NCBI RefSeq assembly: GCF_003576645.1
Contig: NC_044922.1
Coordinates: forward strand, 2,955,764-3,019,763
Source of the DNA: Ipomoea triloba
Taxonomy: Eukaryota > Streptophyta > Magnoliopsida > Solanales > Convolvulaceae
Direction: 5' to 3'
DNA length: 64,000 nucleotides
The notes beneath the pieces were generated by a model. It saw only the letters and a list, made by a program, of their open reading frames with translations, made no database searches and was not told where the DNA came from. Shown one piece after another: positions 36,801 to 48,881 of this stretch (positions are counted from its first letter, which is position 1; each line of letters opens with the position of its first letter). Both the position numbers and the translations under genes were made by a program.

Positions 36801-37824
36801 GTTGAGGCAATGGAACCTATAGCACATAATCAGCAGAGAGCTGTGGAACTGTGTGAACAAACAGGATCCTTACATGTAGCTGTTGAAGAACCTGCTTTAC
36901 GGCAAGCTTTGGGCAATTTGATTGAAGGTGCTTTATTGCGTACTCAAGTTGGGGGAAAGGTTGAAGTTCTGTCTACTGTAGCCCCTGCAGGTGGTGCTCT
37001 TGTTGTAATTGATGATGATGGGCTTGATATGCACTATATGGTATGTATCTTGAAAACATTTATTTGTAATGGGCTGTTGAGAAAGTGCATTGATTTTGAG
37101 TTCCTGTCAGTCTTCTAATCTAACTATATAAGAGTGATGGGTCATGAAGTTTTCTTGTTCCCTTAATGTCTATGGATAAATCCCATGGAATATCAAGAAG
37201 TTGGAAGGAAGGAATGTCTAATGAAAGAAAAGGGAAGAGAAACAAGATTATTTTAATTGAGTGTCTCATGCATGGTAAAGTTTTTTAAATTATGGAATAT
37301 TTGATTGTCGCAAATTGGATTGCTATGCCATGATTAGCATAAAATAGTGCACATAATGAATCAGTTCTCAAAGTTGACATGCTCTGCAGTCGAGAGAATA
37401 CAAGTAAAATATTATCAGTGAAGGTAATATATAAGAAATTCATGCCGTTTTCTGAATTTTAAAAAGAAAAAAGATGAAAAGGAAGAGATTGGTTTTTCAA
37501 TTCCTCTCCCCCTCACAGCCACTCTGTTCTTCAGGAGCTTTTTAAAATAATGAATTTGGTTTTCAATTGAATATACAACTGAAGTGTTATCTTCATTGTA
37601 TGCAGACACAGATGCATTCTCTTGCACCATTTGGGGCGGATCTTTTATCTGAAGGCAAAGTGGAGGACAGCATGACATGGAATTTTGTTGCTGGGCTAAC
37701 TGTTGCTCAAGAAATACTAGAGACTTATGGATGTGTTGTCCGTGTCATATCACCTAGAACAACAGATATTGCTTTTGGGGCTGGGGGAACCCGTGTGGAA
37801 ATTTGGTTTCCTTCTCTGTCTTAA
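33855..37824 (+). CDS. CSK: Chloroplast sensor kinase CSK
   Basis: The plastid descendant of a cyanobacterial Hik2-type sensor histidine kinase, which links plastoquinone redox state to chloroplast transcription. Nine exons: 33855-34337, 34520-34681, 34787-35083, 35229-35294, 35405-35473, 35594-35686, 36068-36246, 36767-37040, 37606-37824, about 613 residues. A Ser/Pro-rich transit peptide opens it. A GAF-like sensor part follows, with a conserved-looking Cys near residue 143 (FQSLCLEQLDL), a candidate Fe-S ligand. The dimerisation helix reads LVEQIRSSLSSMQTLSKML: the usual phospho-His position is Glu (about 335), as known in land-plant CSK. The N-box reads ALGNLIEGALLRT with Gly for the second Asn, then VVIDDDG, and the glycine-rich end is FGAGGTRVEIWFP. 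From memory the Arabidopsis gene is At1g67840. Confidence 0.93.
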
Positions 37825-38859
37825 GTGGCTCCACATGCAGTATATCAAGGTATTGACGTCTTCCACCTTCCTTGGGGGGTTTTCACTGTAATAAGGCAGG
37901 GGGTTACACTGGTGTTATGTACTCTAGATCATTATGTTGGAATGTAGCTATACTTTGGAGGATAGAACTAAATCTAAAACTGCCTGAGGAAACTTACGTA
38001 CTACTAGAATGCTATTTGAACATCAAAATTCATTAGTGTACATATTATTCCATCCCTTTGGCTGTCAATATCCAGCTATAGTGTGAATGAAACTCAGAAT
38101 ATATAATAAAGATGGGATTACATATTATGTACATGTAGTTCTTATGGTTGTATAAATATGAATGTGCCTTTATGGTTATGTTATTTTATCTATGGATGTG
38201 TATATTAGCAACACTACTATGATGAGTTATAATGTATAGATTAAGTTATACTTTTCTTTTGGTTTTCTCAATCTCTATTTGATCACTTTGTTTGATCATT
38301 ATGTTGTTTAAATAGGACTTAGCTAGATTGATGAATGATGGCTCAACCTTTGGCGCAAGATAAGGTGAGTCCTCAAGCATATTATATCATATAATATAAT
38401 AATCTATATTTGTTGGTACATCTGATGGGGGATGAGGGTGGTGGGGTTCGAATTCAGGTTTATTGTCTAGAAAGAAGTGTAGCTTACCACCAAATTGCAC
38501 CCGAAGCACCATAATATTAGTCCATGTGATTTATATTGGAATTCTTCTCTTTCAACAAAGATAAACCTTTTCCTTCTCCGTTCCAAAAATATGCCCTTTC
38601 TTTCTCTCTCTCATTGGAATGGAGAACCCTAATTTTGACCATTTTCTTTCCGACAGCCAAACATCCAAAGGAATAACAGGGATTGTAATCTACTTTAGTC
38701 AAAGCATATTTCCAATTTACTAAATATATGTTTTCTTCCAGGGTTTAAATTCCTCAAGGTTGTATCCATTCCAATATTAATGTGCAACATAATTCCTTCA
38801 TCTCCTTCTACCTTCCTTACTGAAAGCCCGCCCTTCAATTCATTTTGCCTTAACTCTTA
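37825..38859. other. Intergenic, CSK 3' flank and GOST promoter
   Basis: No gene seen. Around 38418-38512 there is a tRNA-like fragment (ggggttcgaattcaggt with cttaccaccaaattgcac) that looks like an old SINE on the minus strand. 38780-38859 is pyrimidine-rich leader before the ATG at 38860. Confidence 0.45.
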
Positions 38860-40158
38860 ATGGAGGTGATTGTGGTGTGCCTTCTCCTCATCTTCCATAT
38901 TCCCTTAATGAATGGTGAAATCCAGAATTTAGATGTATTCTCCGAATCACGAAATGTCATCATGTTTGAAGATTTCGGGTTTTCCAAAGGTGGTTGTATC
39001 TCTATTTCCCTTTCCTCTGTTTCTATCTCGTCAAAATCCACGAACCCTACCAACTCCTCCCTCATGGGTTTCTTTTATGCACCCTCCCCAGCTTTTAATG
39101 CCCTAGAAGATGCATTATTCAATCATTCATGTATCTTGGGAAAACCCTTCATTTTCCCAATTGTCACCTTCAATGAACTCTCCAATTCTTCTCTAACATC
39201 CATCAACAGAACCATTCCCATCACCAGCCCAGACCTATATTATGTTTTCTTCCTAAACTGTGCCCCTGAAACCTTCATTTCCATGCAGGTAGATCTCGAA
39301 ACCTATAACCTCAACCCTAAAGGTAATAAAGACTTCATTGATGAACACTTCATTGTCTCCCCAGCAATCGGTTTCAGTTTATCAGCTGTTTATTTCATCT
39401 TCTTGATGTTATGGATATATGCATGCTACAAAAACTCGCGGTTTGTTCACAGAATCCACATCCTCATGATGGCCCTGCTTCTCGTAAAATCCTTGGAACT
39501 CTTTTTCAGAGATGAAACTCAACGCTTTGTCAGGTTCACCGGCACTCCCCATGGCTGGGACATTTTATGGTTAGCTCTAACCTTCATCAGGACCCTGTTG
39601 TTCGATATTGTCTTCGTGCTAATGGGAAGCGGCTGGTCACTACTAACACCATGTCTACCAGACATACAAAAACTTGTGCTGGCATTATCAGTTCTTATGC
39701 AATTGGTAGTTAACATTTGCTTCATCGTACTGCAAGGGATGGGGCCGTTGATCGAGAACTACAGCTACTGGGTTGTCACATTCTATGCCGTAGATTTCAC
39801 ATGTTCCATGTTGATTGTCTTCCCCGTCTCCCACACCATCGACAACCTTAGAGAAACTTCCAAGACAGAAGGAAAAGAGGAAATAAGCTCTTTTCAGTTG
39901 ACGCTCTTCTGTTCTATCTATATCTGTCTCCAAGCCTATGTGTACATCGAAAAATTAGGGATATTCATACTCAGAACTTTCCTGAGTTACAATTTCTGGT
40001 GGGTTAGTGTTATATTGGAGCAAGCCATTGAAGGTGGTGTTTACATGGTGGCCTTTTACACGTTCCGGCCTAACGAAACGAACGATTACTACGTCCTTGA
40101 AGAGGGAAATGGAGAAGAGCTTGCTCCTGTTTCTTCTATGCCTACCCCAGTTGCCTGA
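38860..40158 (+). CDS. GOST / lung seven-transmembrane receptor-like protein
   Basis: An intronless gene of 432 residues, a usual length for the plant GOST family (Pfam Lung_7-TM_R, candidate GPCR proteins such as CAND6/CAND7). Residues 1-19 form a signal peptide (MEVIVVCLLLIFHIPLMNG). The next 150 or so are a lumenal or extracellular domain with two Cys and several N-glycosylation sites (NSS, NHS, NRT). Seven hydrophobic helices follow from about 170 to 410, including FSLSAVYFIFLMLWIYACY, an FVHRIHILMMALL turn, LRTLLFDIVFVLMGSGW, and WWVSVILEQAIEGGVYM. The short acidic tail contains NDYYVLEE. Such proteins act in Golgi trafficking or membrane-protein recycling; direct G-protein signalling is unproven. 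The start is the only ATG that gives a signal peptide. The gene stands alone, with no sign of duplication. Confidence 0.9.
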   Translation: MEVIVVCLLLIFHIPLMNGEIQNLDVFSESRNVIMFEDFGFSKGGCISISLSSVSISSKSTNPTNSSLMGFFYAPSPAFNALEDALFNHSCILGKPFIFPIVTFNELSNSSLTSINRTIPITSPDLYYVFFLNCAPETFISMQVDLETYNLNPKGNKDFIDEHFIVSPAIGFSLSAVYFIFLMLWIYACYKNSRFVHRIHILMMALLLVKSLELFFRDETQRFVRFTGTPHGWDILWLALTFIRTLLFDIVFVLMGSGWSLLTPCLPDIQKLVLALSVLMQLVVNICFIVLQGMGPLIENYSYWVVTFYAVDFTCSMLIVFPVSHTIDNLRETSKTEGKEEISSFQLTLFCSIYICLQAYVYIEKLGIFILRTFLSYNFWWVSVILEQAIEGGVYMVAFYTFRPNETNDYYVLEEGNGEELAPVSSMPTPVA

Positions 40159-40634
40159 AGAACATCATCTTCGAGCCTTTGAGGTTAATTCTTCGTGCTA
40201 AGTGCTTGTCAGATTGCATTGCTTGCAGAGAGTTATGCAATATGAAGACATGAAGTGATTGCAGTCCAATATGTGGGGCTTTAGTTTAGCAATAAGCTAA
40301 CATTAATTTTAACATTTGTCCTGTATATACGTCTTTTTTTTTTAACCAATTCATGTACAGTTAAATTTAACTTATAATATGCCTTTTAAGTGCATGCAAA
40401 TATTCTGGTTGAAACGGTGAAGATTTGGAAATGTAAAAGAAGAAATCAGTCTCATTGCCGTGATTGTAGTGCGTTTACCAGTCGTAATGCCGTGATTAGT
40501 GTGGTGTAGGAACCATTCCATTTTGTTGAATAGTTGGCTAAGAGTTGAGGCCTCGTCCAACCCCAAAATCTTCATCCTGTATTTGAATGACAGGTTGCAA
40601 GAGCCACAAAACAAGGAAACTTGGCTTTCATCAA

Positions 40635-42200
40635 TAACAATTGTTATACCATGGACCAAGAGAGTTCATATTGCATTGTAAATCCTGATACAAAAATTAT
40701 GTACCTTCATTTAACACATTATGTAAACAAATAATTTGATAATCGCTGACACATAATATGATAGCTATAGGTGCAGAAACTGTCAACTGCATGTATAAAA
40801 TGTGTCAATTGTATATACAAAATCTGAATGTAGAGAAATTTGCACCCGTGCAATGAGCATAATTAAGAAAAATTGCACTTTAATCATCATATTTTGCGTA
40901 TGATGAGTTGTTTTTTCTCACAATTATACACTTGTAAATATGAATTCTAAATTGTGTTGTAATGCTGTGTATTTAATTTACGATATTGCATTCTTAATCT
41001 TTGACCATAACATCTTACTTTGACTTTTGTCAACTATTCTTTAAACCAATTTGGGTTGAATACTATTTAGACATTGACTCTATAATCTGGATGTAGATAG
41101 GAAATGTCATGGAAGTATGGAATGATTGATAGACGTGGACTGAAAATGTCAAAGAGTAAATGACTAAAAATGTAACAAATCATATATATATTTCAAAAAT
41201 GAAAAACAAGATGTACATTTAAAAATATGTGTAAAAGTTGGTTTTCGTTCTAGTTATAAGGTTTTAAGTGGAAGCGTCTTATTGAAATTATTGTTGAGTC
41301 AATCAACTATGAGTAATTTAAGTTGACTTATTTTATTGTGATTCTTTGCTAATTAGGATTACAAGATTGTGTTCACCCCCTGCACATTTTTAAGTAGTGA
41401 TTATAGGTTTGTAACTTGTAAGTCAATAAAGAAATTTGTGTAAAAAATGATTTCGTTATGGGTTACTAATTAATACTTACCAACACGTTTTCAGTAAAAT
41501 TTGTTTTATATGATCCTTCTAGTAAAATTTATCTTTCTTGTGACACTTATATATATAAACTAGTATATAAGAATGCAATTTATCAGTGTACATCCTCAAG
41601 TTTAACTTGAAAGTTTGTATTGTCAATAAAAAAATTTGTGTGAAAATTATATGCATCTAACATTGTTTCCTCCCTCCCTTACGTTTAAAACCTTCGGCGT
41701 AACGCAAAATCCCAATTTTAAACCTTCGTAAAATATAATTAAAATAATCATGTTACACGTGTATTACTCAAAAAATAAATGATAACTATTATTTCATTAT
41801 AATTAAGGAGGAGAACTGCCAAATTTTCAATTCGTTTTACAAAAGAATTTTTTTCAAGTTCATACATACTTTCTCAACCTATTGAAACACAAGGAGTCAA
41901 TTTGCCCCCACTGAAACTTGATCTCATGATCTCCCATATGGAAGAATCACTACATGCCATTTAAGCACAAGGTGTGGGAGAACTGCCAAATTTTCCACTT
42001 GAAATGATAACTACGACTTATTATATCATGGACCAGGGTTCATATTGCATTGCGAATGTTGATACAAAAATGATGTATCTTCAGTTAACATATCATGTAT
42101 CTATAATTAATCGTTTTTGTACATGTAAATAAATAACTTGATAAATGCTGACACATAATATGATAACTTCATATACAGAAACAGTCAACTACATGTATAG
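40635..42200. repeat. Pair of dispersed direct repeats (at 40635-40830 and 41995-42200)
   Basis: Both units run through ttcatattgcattg, tgatacaaaaa and tgctgacacataatatgata-like words, with actgtcaact or acagtcaact later. They share a tataccatggacca-type beginning with fragments at 46690 and 63125. They are non-coding and probably MITE relics. Confidence 0.5.
41275..41420 (+). mobile_element. Degenerate SINE relic, copy E
   Basis: Weak but ordered similarity to copies A-D: gagtcaatcaact, gattctttgctaattaggattacaa (compare the ctttgctggctagggtcacaa region), cccctgcaca, and agtagtgattataggtt. The 5' half is badly eroded. Confidence 0.4.
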
Positions 42201-42967
42201 AATTTAAAAATTATTTTTGGATTAGGTCTACAATGTAAGGTAGACCATGATTCATGGTATAATTTACCATCACACTAAAGGGTAATTAGGAAGTTAAAGA
42301 ATTAAATAATTGCAGGGAATATATTTATTTACTGGGCGTCACCAAATTCCTTTTAATCCAATCCTTAATTTTATACCTTAATTTATTACCCTAATCTAAT
42401 GATTCCTTAATTATATAAAAATGAGCAGAAGAGATCCTACGGGTCAAAGCAAACCACCAAAAGCCGACTTTTAAAAGGAAAACAACTACTAAAGTTAAAA
42501 ATTGCCACGGCTTCCACTGTTCACCGCCATTAACACAAGCTTCGCTTTTTGGCCCAATGCCTCACGCTTTCCTTCATCCCCCCTCCCCCTTCGATCTTCA
42601 TACAGTATAGAGGCGTTTAAGTGCCCATACACACACGCCAGTAATCACAGTTGATTAGGAATAGGAGGTTAAAGCTGCCGAACCCACATTTGTTTTCCCC
42701 CCTTAAATTTTGCCCGGAGGCCGGAACTCGTTCTTTTTTCTCGTTTTTTCCTGGTTTTATAACGTTCTTTCATTCTGGGTATTTTTTTTATACTCAATCT
42801 TTGAGTGTGTGTATTTATATGGACTGTTCTTAACTTCCTTTGGGCTTATGTGAATGATCTAGAGCTTTATACGTTTGGTATGGGTTTCTCACTTTAATTC
42901 AATAAAGGTGTTTGCTTGATTTTGACAATGGAGATTTCTCTAGATTGTGCTGTATTATGTTCAGGTG

Positions 42968-43024
42968 GCGGGGTTTTGGGTGGGTGGTGGGGTGGTGGGG
43001 GTAGGGGTAGGGGTAGGGGAAGGG
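42968..43024 (+). other. G-rich tract with G-quadruplex potential
   Basis: At least nine runs of three or more G are spaced by one to four bases, including three gggta units in a row. The tract lies about 640 bp before the ATG of DUF707 copy 1, within its probable 5' leader or leader intron. A TATAATATAAT run follows at once. The tract is on the sense strand. Confidence 0.7.
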
Positions 43025-43660
43025 TTTAATATAATATAATATAATTTCTTGAAGTAGCTTGTTTTGGGAGTTACAGATTAGGAAGTAATTGACTTGATTG
43101 GGATTTATAATAATGGTTATATTGCCAAAGATGAACACATAATTGCTTGCTTTCTGCTTTTGGTTGTGGTATTAATATAGGAAGGATAGGCACGTGTGTG
43201 TGTTTTGGCTGTGTTTTTTTTATCATATTGAATTTCTGGATTTGATCTTTGGTGCAGTATAATATCAAGCAAAGATATTGATAGTCCAAGGACTAAGGTT
43301 TTAGATGATGTTTTTTTACATGATAGTTTCCTGTATTTTCTTGCTTCCAAGTTTATTTCAGTAAGATTGTTCTGTTTAAGGTTAATAGTTAAAGTGTTTT
43401 CTTGTAAATGGAGAGTGGATTTTGTGATTTTTTAAAGTAATGAAAAGAACTGGAATTCGTTAATTTGCCTTTTTCTGTAGAAGGAATAGCTAAGTTCTTT
43501 TCTATTTCTTTGAGTTTGTTGCTTCAGCTATAAGTGTTCTTAGTTCTCATAAAAACTGTGCCTGATCAAGCTCTTGTTTTGGTGGTATCCTTCCAGTCAT
43601 TGGTGATTTGCCTTTGTTACGGGATACAGAGCAGCTGTTGAAGATATTTTTCTTGTAATT

Positions 43661-46464
43661 ATGGAGTTAGATACTACGAATAAAATGAAGAATTTTGGAC
43701 GTTGGTATGTTATTGTGAGCTGGGTTTGTAATCATATCACCATCCCTAGGTTGTTGTTGCTGTATGTGACTAATGTGTTTTAACCTGTGCGGATTTTTTT
43801 TTTTAGTGCAAAACCGAATGAAACAAAGAGGATTATACTCACAGTTATTCTTGGATTCATTTTTGGGTTCTTGATTGGATTGTCACATTCGCCTCCTACA
43901 TTCAAGGTAAGGTTGTGTTACCCCCTTCAACCCATTCTGTACCTATGGTGGTTTGCTTCTTAATTTTAACATGATTTATTAGTTCTGTTAACCTGCTTTT
44001 TTCTTTTTTCTTTTTTTTTGGTTCCAATTTTGCAGCTAAATGTTGCAGAAAGTCTTGTTAACATAACCAAAAAGGGTGTGAATTCTTCTAGTGAGACTAG
44101 CAACTCGACAGTAAATCATAATGTCACGGACCATACAAAGGTTCGTCCTTTTTGCCAATATGAGCATGCATAATTTTCTTGAAGTTTTCTCAAATTCTAT
44201 TTGGCCTAGTGATATGATTCAGCTATTAAACAACAGTTTTTGAATTTTATTTTTCTTAAATCTGTCTGGAAGTGACAATTTTAGATAACTTAATAATGCC
44301 TTTTAGATCGAAAAGTAAATCTGCAAAGTTAATTGATTTATGTTGCAACAATTGTGCATCCACTAAAATGTAGTAAAATAAACATGCTACATGGTTCAGA
44401 ATTAAAAATACAAACAATCAGAAAGAATCCAAATATAAGGTAACGCTTCAACTTTGATTTGTTCTGTTAAAATGCTACTAACATAATAAGATTACCTTGT
44501 TTATGTGGTTCTCTCTTCATTATGTTTGGGAATTTGAAGAAAATACTGAAAAACGAATGAACTTTGCCCTTAATTTTGCTTTCTTGATCAGATTTGGGTT
44601 TCATCAAACCCAAGAGGAGCAGAAAGGTTACCTCCACAAATTATCGTCTCTGAGTCAGACTTCTTTCCCCGGAGGTTATGGGGTAAACCCAGTGAGGCAA
44701 GTATTCTACACAGTTCAATTCATTTCCTGTATCTTAAAAGATTCTTGACTTAATAATATTACATCAATCGAATTTTCGATATTGTATACTGGTTTGGCTT
44801 ATTATTCAATTCTTAACTGCAGGACCTAACCAGTACGCCGAAGTATTTGGTAACATTCACCGTTGGTTATAACCAGAGGAATAACATCGATGCTGCCGTG
44901 AAAAAAGTATGGTTTTCTGTTTCTCTGCAGTTCCAGCTCGCCCCATCTAGTTCGCTTCCCATTTATCTTCTCTGACAGTGCATCTCTCTCCTGCAGTTTT
45001 CAGACAATTTTACCATTCTTCTATTTCATTATGATGGTAGAACAACTGAATGGGATGAATTCGAGTGGTCTAAGCGGGCCATTCATGTGAGTGCTCATAA
45101 ACAGACAAAATGGTAAGCGGATACACAATAGGATTACTAAACCATATCTCTAGATCATCATGATAAGTTGAACTCTATGAATTTGTCTTAGGTGGTATGC
45201 GAAGAGGTTTCTGCACCCCGACATTGTTGCCCCATATGAATATATATTTATCTGGGATGAAGACCTAGGAGTCGAGAACTTTAATGCTGAAGAGTAAGTA
45301 TTTGATTATGAGATTTTTTATCTCTGATTTTTTTCGATCAGTGTCTAAAGTTGACTTGCCTTTGTTTGTCTATCCATTTTCAGGTATATAAAGCTTGTTA
45401 AAAAACATGGATTGGAAATTTCACAGCCAGCGTTGGAAGCTAGTTCTGGGGTATCTTGGCAGATGACTAGGAGAAAACCTGATCGTGAAGTTCACAAGTA
45501 AGAACGTGCTTTCATCCATAGTCCCATTTTTTACTAGAGTTGAATTATTTGGATGCATTTTCTAACGATTTTATGTATCTAATGCTTCTCTCATTAGAGA
45601 AACGGAAGAGAAGCCAGGCTGGTGTTCTGACCCTCATTTGCCTCCATGTGCAGCGTATGAATAGTTCTCTGCATTCTGATTTATGTTTATATATCTGTAA
45701 ATTGGTATGCGAACAGAGTAAAATTACCAGAATTTCTTTCGATTTTAGATTCGTAGAGATCATGGCTCCTGTCTTCTCTCGAGATTCATGGCGTTGCGTG
45801 TGGCATATGATTCAGGTACACTCGGAACCCAACTTTTTCTAACACGTTCAAACCACATCAATATTTAACACCCCCTTCGCACTATTATTCTAGAATGACT
45901 TGGTCCATGGTTGGGGTCTCGATCTAGCCCTTCAAAGATGCGTTGTGGTTAGTTATTCTCTCCCGTGCTCTTTCATCTTAAGTCCAAAATCCGCAAACCA
46001 CCCCGTGCAGTAAAAACATTCGTCCAACCTCCTTTGCAGCCCGCTCACGAGAAGATTGGAGTTGTTGATGCTCAACCAGTTGTCCATAAAAGGATACCTT
46101 CACTTGGCAACGAGGTAATAATGACTCGAGTGCAACTCAACCCCGTATACACATATTCTGATTTTCCTGACAGCATTTAACCTTTCTATAGGGAATAGCA
46201 GAAAACGGGAAGCCAAACTGGCGAGGGGTAAGCAACGACTTCACTACCCAAAAGAACTCTCCCCCTCTAACATCCCATCCCCCCGCTATCCCCTCCCCTC
46301 CTTGACAAAGCGGGAACTAAATTCTGCGATGGATTTGTGTATCTTTGCAGGTGAATGATAGGTGTAGAAAAGAGTGGGCAATGTTTAGAAGAAGGGTAGC
46401 TGATGCTGAGAAAGCTTACTATAAGTCCATTGGATTTGAGCCTTCCAATTCTACAGATCATTAG
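43661..46464 (+). CDS. DUF707 protein, tandem copy 1
   Basis: Member of plant DUF707 (PF05212), often mislabelled 'lysine-ketoglutarate reductase trans-splicing related'; the real function is unknown. Fourteen exons give about 390 residues: 43661-43704, 43807-43906, 44036-44140, 44592-44696, 44823-44906, 44997-45112, 45192-45293, 45384-45497, 45598-45654, 45749-45815, 45894-45947, 46040-46114, 46192-46227, 46351-46464. A signal anchor (IILTVILGFIFGFLIGL, residues about 23-39) is followed by a glycosylatable stem. The body has LVTFTVGYNQR, ILLFHYDG, WYAKRFLHPD, then IFIWDEDLGVENF with Asp-Glu-Asp at about 207-209, KHGLEISQPAL and DLVHGWGLDLALQRC. The topology and acidic motif recall a Golgi GT-A glycosyltransferase; that is inference. 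Intron 4 has a GC donor. From memory the syntenic Arabidopsis gene is At1g67850. Confidence 0.88.
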
Positions 46465-46947
46465 TCAGTGGCATGGAATGGTTGAATGTGCATATACAGA
46501 ATCATATCCACTCATTTTTCTGGCATTTCCATATATATACACATAACAGTAGTATTACTTACATTTCTGAAATAAAATCTTGTCTTAGCTCCCAAGTTTT
46601 TGAGATTGGCAAATGCAAGTGTATATGCAAGTAATACAATAATGATCCAATCACATTCCTCTGTGTATTTCATTATAGTTGACAGCAATAGTTATACCAT
46701 GGAGCTGAGTTCACCTTGCAGGTGGATTCGTGTCCATTTACATATTGAATATTCACCATTCGATATATAAATTGTGAACATTTAGTATGTAAATTGTGTA
46801 TTTTGATCTCGGGTCACCTTATATAGAATAATTTGCCAATTTACAGGCATCGGGCTTGAACTTATGAGTTGAGAGGATTGCGCTGAATGGGGTGTATTAT
46901 GAAATAAAGAAATTATACAAAAATGTAATTAAGTCCTTGAATTTTTT

Positions 46948-47322
46948 TGGAAAAAGTGTCAAATAGGCTATTGAACTTATCGCTTTTGTACAATGGGCCA
47001 TTGAACTTAAAAAGTGTGTAATTCAACCATCAAACAAGCAAAATTTGTGCAATTGGACCATTTTTACAAAAAATTTTTAATTCAATTTGAGTTAAAAACA
47101 TTTCAATATTGACTTCCAACTAGTATGGTAGAGGAAAATACTACTCTTAATACATATATGTTAGTAATATAATTGGATTTTACCAGAAATTTTTTGTAAA
47201 AATAGTCCAATTGCACAAATTCTACTTGTTTGATGGCTGAATTGCACACTTTTTAAGTTCAATGGCCCAATTGCACAAAAGCGATAAGTTCAGTGGCCTA
47301 TTTGACACTTTTTCCAATTTTT
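46948..47322. mobile_element. Foldback MITE with GTCAAATAGGC ends
   Basis: The left end aagtgtcaaataggctattg is the near-exact complement of the right end cagtggcctatttgacactt. Arms of about 140 bp stay paired through gcttttgtacaatgggccat and ttgtgcaattggacca. A diverged centre lies at about 47085-47190. It is the same class as 15048-15425 and has no coding capacity. Confidence 0.8.
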
Positions 47323-48865
47323 TTTTTTAAAAGACAATTAAACCTTCAAACATGTCATTTTAGTGCATTTGGATCCATTAATTGATTATTCACCTAAAAT
47401 AATTGGTCATTAGGTTTTGATAATTGGCAAACAGTCGTTGGTCTCCATTGTTAGTGAAGAAGGTGATTAGTGGTCACCTCCTCTACTAGAGAAGGTGTTC
47501 CTTCAAGAAGGTGACTGGTTGGTTACCTTCTTCGTTTGTCGGAGAAGGCACCCAGTTTGGTTGTTTTCTTCTTCAAGAAGACGACCTACTAGTGGACTTT
47601 TTCTATTGGACAAGGTGTGGGTCGCTTCGGTTGTAGACAAGATGATTGGCGGTTGCCCATTTTTGTAAATGAAGGCAATCAACAGTGGTATGTGGTGGTC
47701 AATGGTGGCCTGCATGCCATGCCACATCACTAAAAAATAGTATAAAAATAGTTAAAAGACATTGTGATCAAGTGGCATGAAGTGATTCTTCCAAATGTGA
47801 GGTCATGCGCTTGAACCTTAGTAGAGGCAAGATACTACATGTAATCGAGAGACGACATATTACATGTAACGAGGATTGTAATATGTGGGACTATCACATG
47901 AAAATTATTACATTTTCATTTTTAAAAAATGTAATGATTTCATACAAGTTTTCCCCTAAACAGAAAAAGGAGTAGTATTTTTCATTGTCAAAATGATGAT
48001 TATATTTTTTTTCCTAAAAAACAGAATATTTTGTTTTCAATCATGAACAATATTATTCTCTCATAATTTTACCTCCTAATATAACAATAATTATTTTTTT
48101 ATTCATAGTTATCAATAATTAACAAGGTGGTTGTTAAAAACAAATCTTTATTAATCAAATATAGAAGATTGAATCAAATATTAGAATGTACTAATGTAGC
48201 TTTTATTTTCAGATTAATGTGGTCGGACAGTTTTGGCCAGTTGGGAGTAGTAATTTGACTAATATTTTCTTCAATAAATGATCCATTTAATTTATTTGAA
48301 GATTTCGTTAATTCATTATAGCAACTTGGAGGGACTACCCTATTAACCTTCCTTTCTATCTCAATTTGGTCCATAGTTTTAGGATTATAGTGCATGGTGG
48401 TCTAAGGGGTTAGGTATAACATATTAATACTACTAAATTGTGCATTTGATAAATTTATAATTTGTGTATTAGGGATTGATAGATTTATAATGTAAGGTAA
48501 TTTATGATTTATAATGTGTGATGTATAGTAATAAGTTTTAAAATCGTGTAATTCATGATATGAAATGATTCTTTAGTGTTATATATTTTTTTAAAAAATA
48601 TTTGTGATCGTATTTCAAATGACACAATCTTACAATAATTTCAAAATATAACATATATGAGTATTATCTCTAGCTTGTCATGAACATTGTATTTTGATTT
48701 ATAATATATTTTGTATTCATACCCGTTTTATCTAATTAATGTTGTTTCATACTTTGTTATAAACAATTCTTACTGATCCTTGTTCTCAAGTAGTGACGGA
48801 TGGTCCTCTTGTAAAAAAAAATGGTGTATTTGTTGAGAAAAACGGACGATTAGTTTACAATGCTC

Positions 48866-48881
48866 AAAACGACGTCGTTTT
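48866..48881. repeat. Perfect 16-bp palindrome AAAACGACGTCGTTTT
   Basis: A perfect palindrome around GACGTC, followed by tacgtacgtggtgcac and an imperfect hairpin (gtgcacattgctatgtgcac). It lies about 380 bp upstream of DUF707 copy 2. It could be a bZIP-type site (ACGT core) or a transposon end. Confidence 0.5.

Larger units (their letters stand above)
40159..43660. other. Intergenic, repeat-bearing; leader of DUF707 copy 1
   Basis: No coding gene. It holds a direct repeat pair (40635-40830 and 41995-42200), a degenerate SINE (41275-41420), a tRNA-like fragment at about 41930-42005, and, from about 42430, the likely promoter and 5' leader introns of DUF707 copy 1, including a G-rich tract. 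Confidence 0.5.

Noticed and set aside
43005..43024. Interstitial telomere repeat
   Set aside because: Units are gggta/ggggta, not the plant TTTAGGG; too short and irregular.
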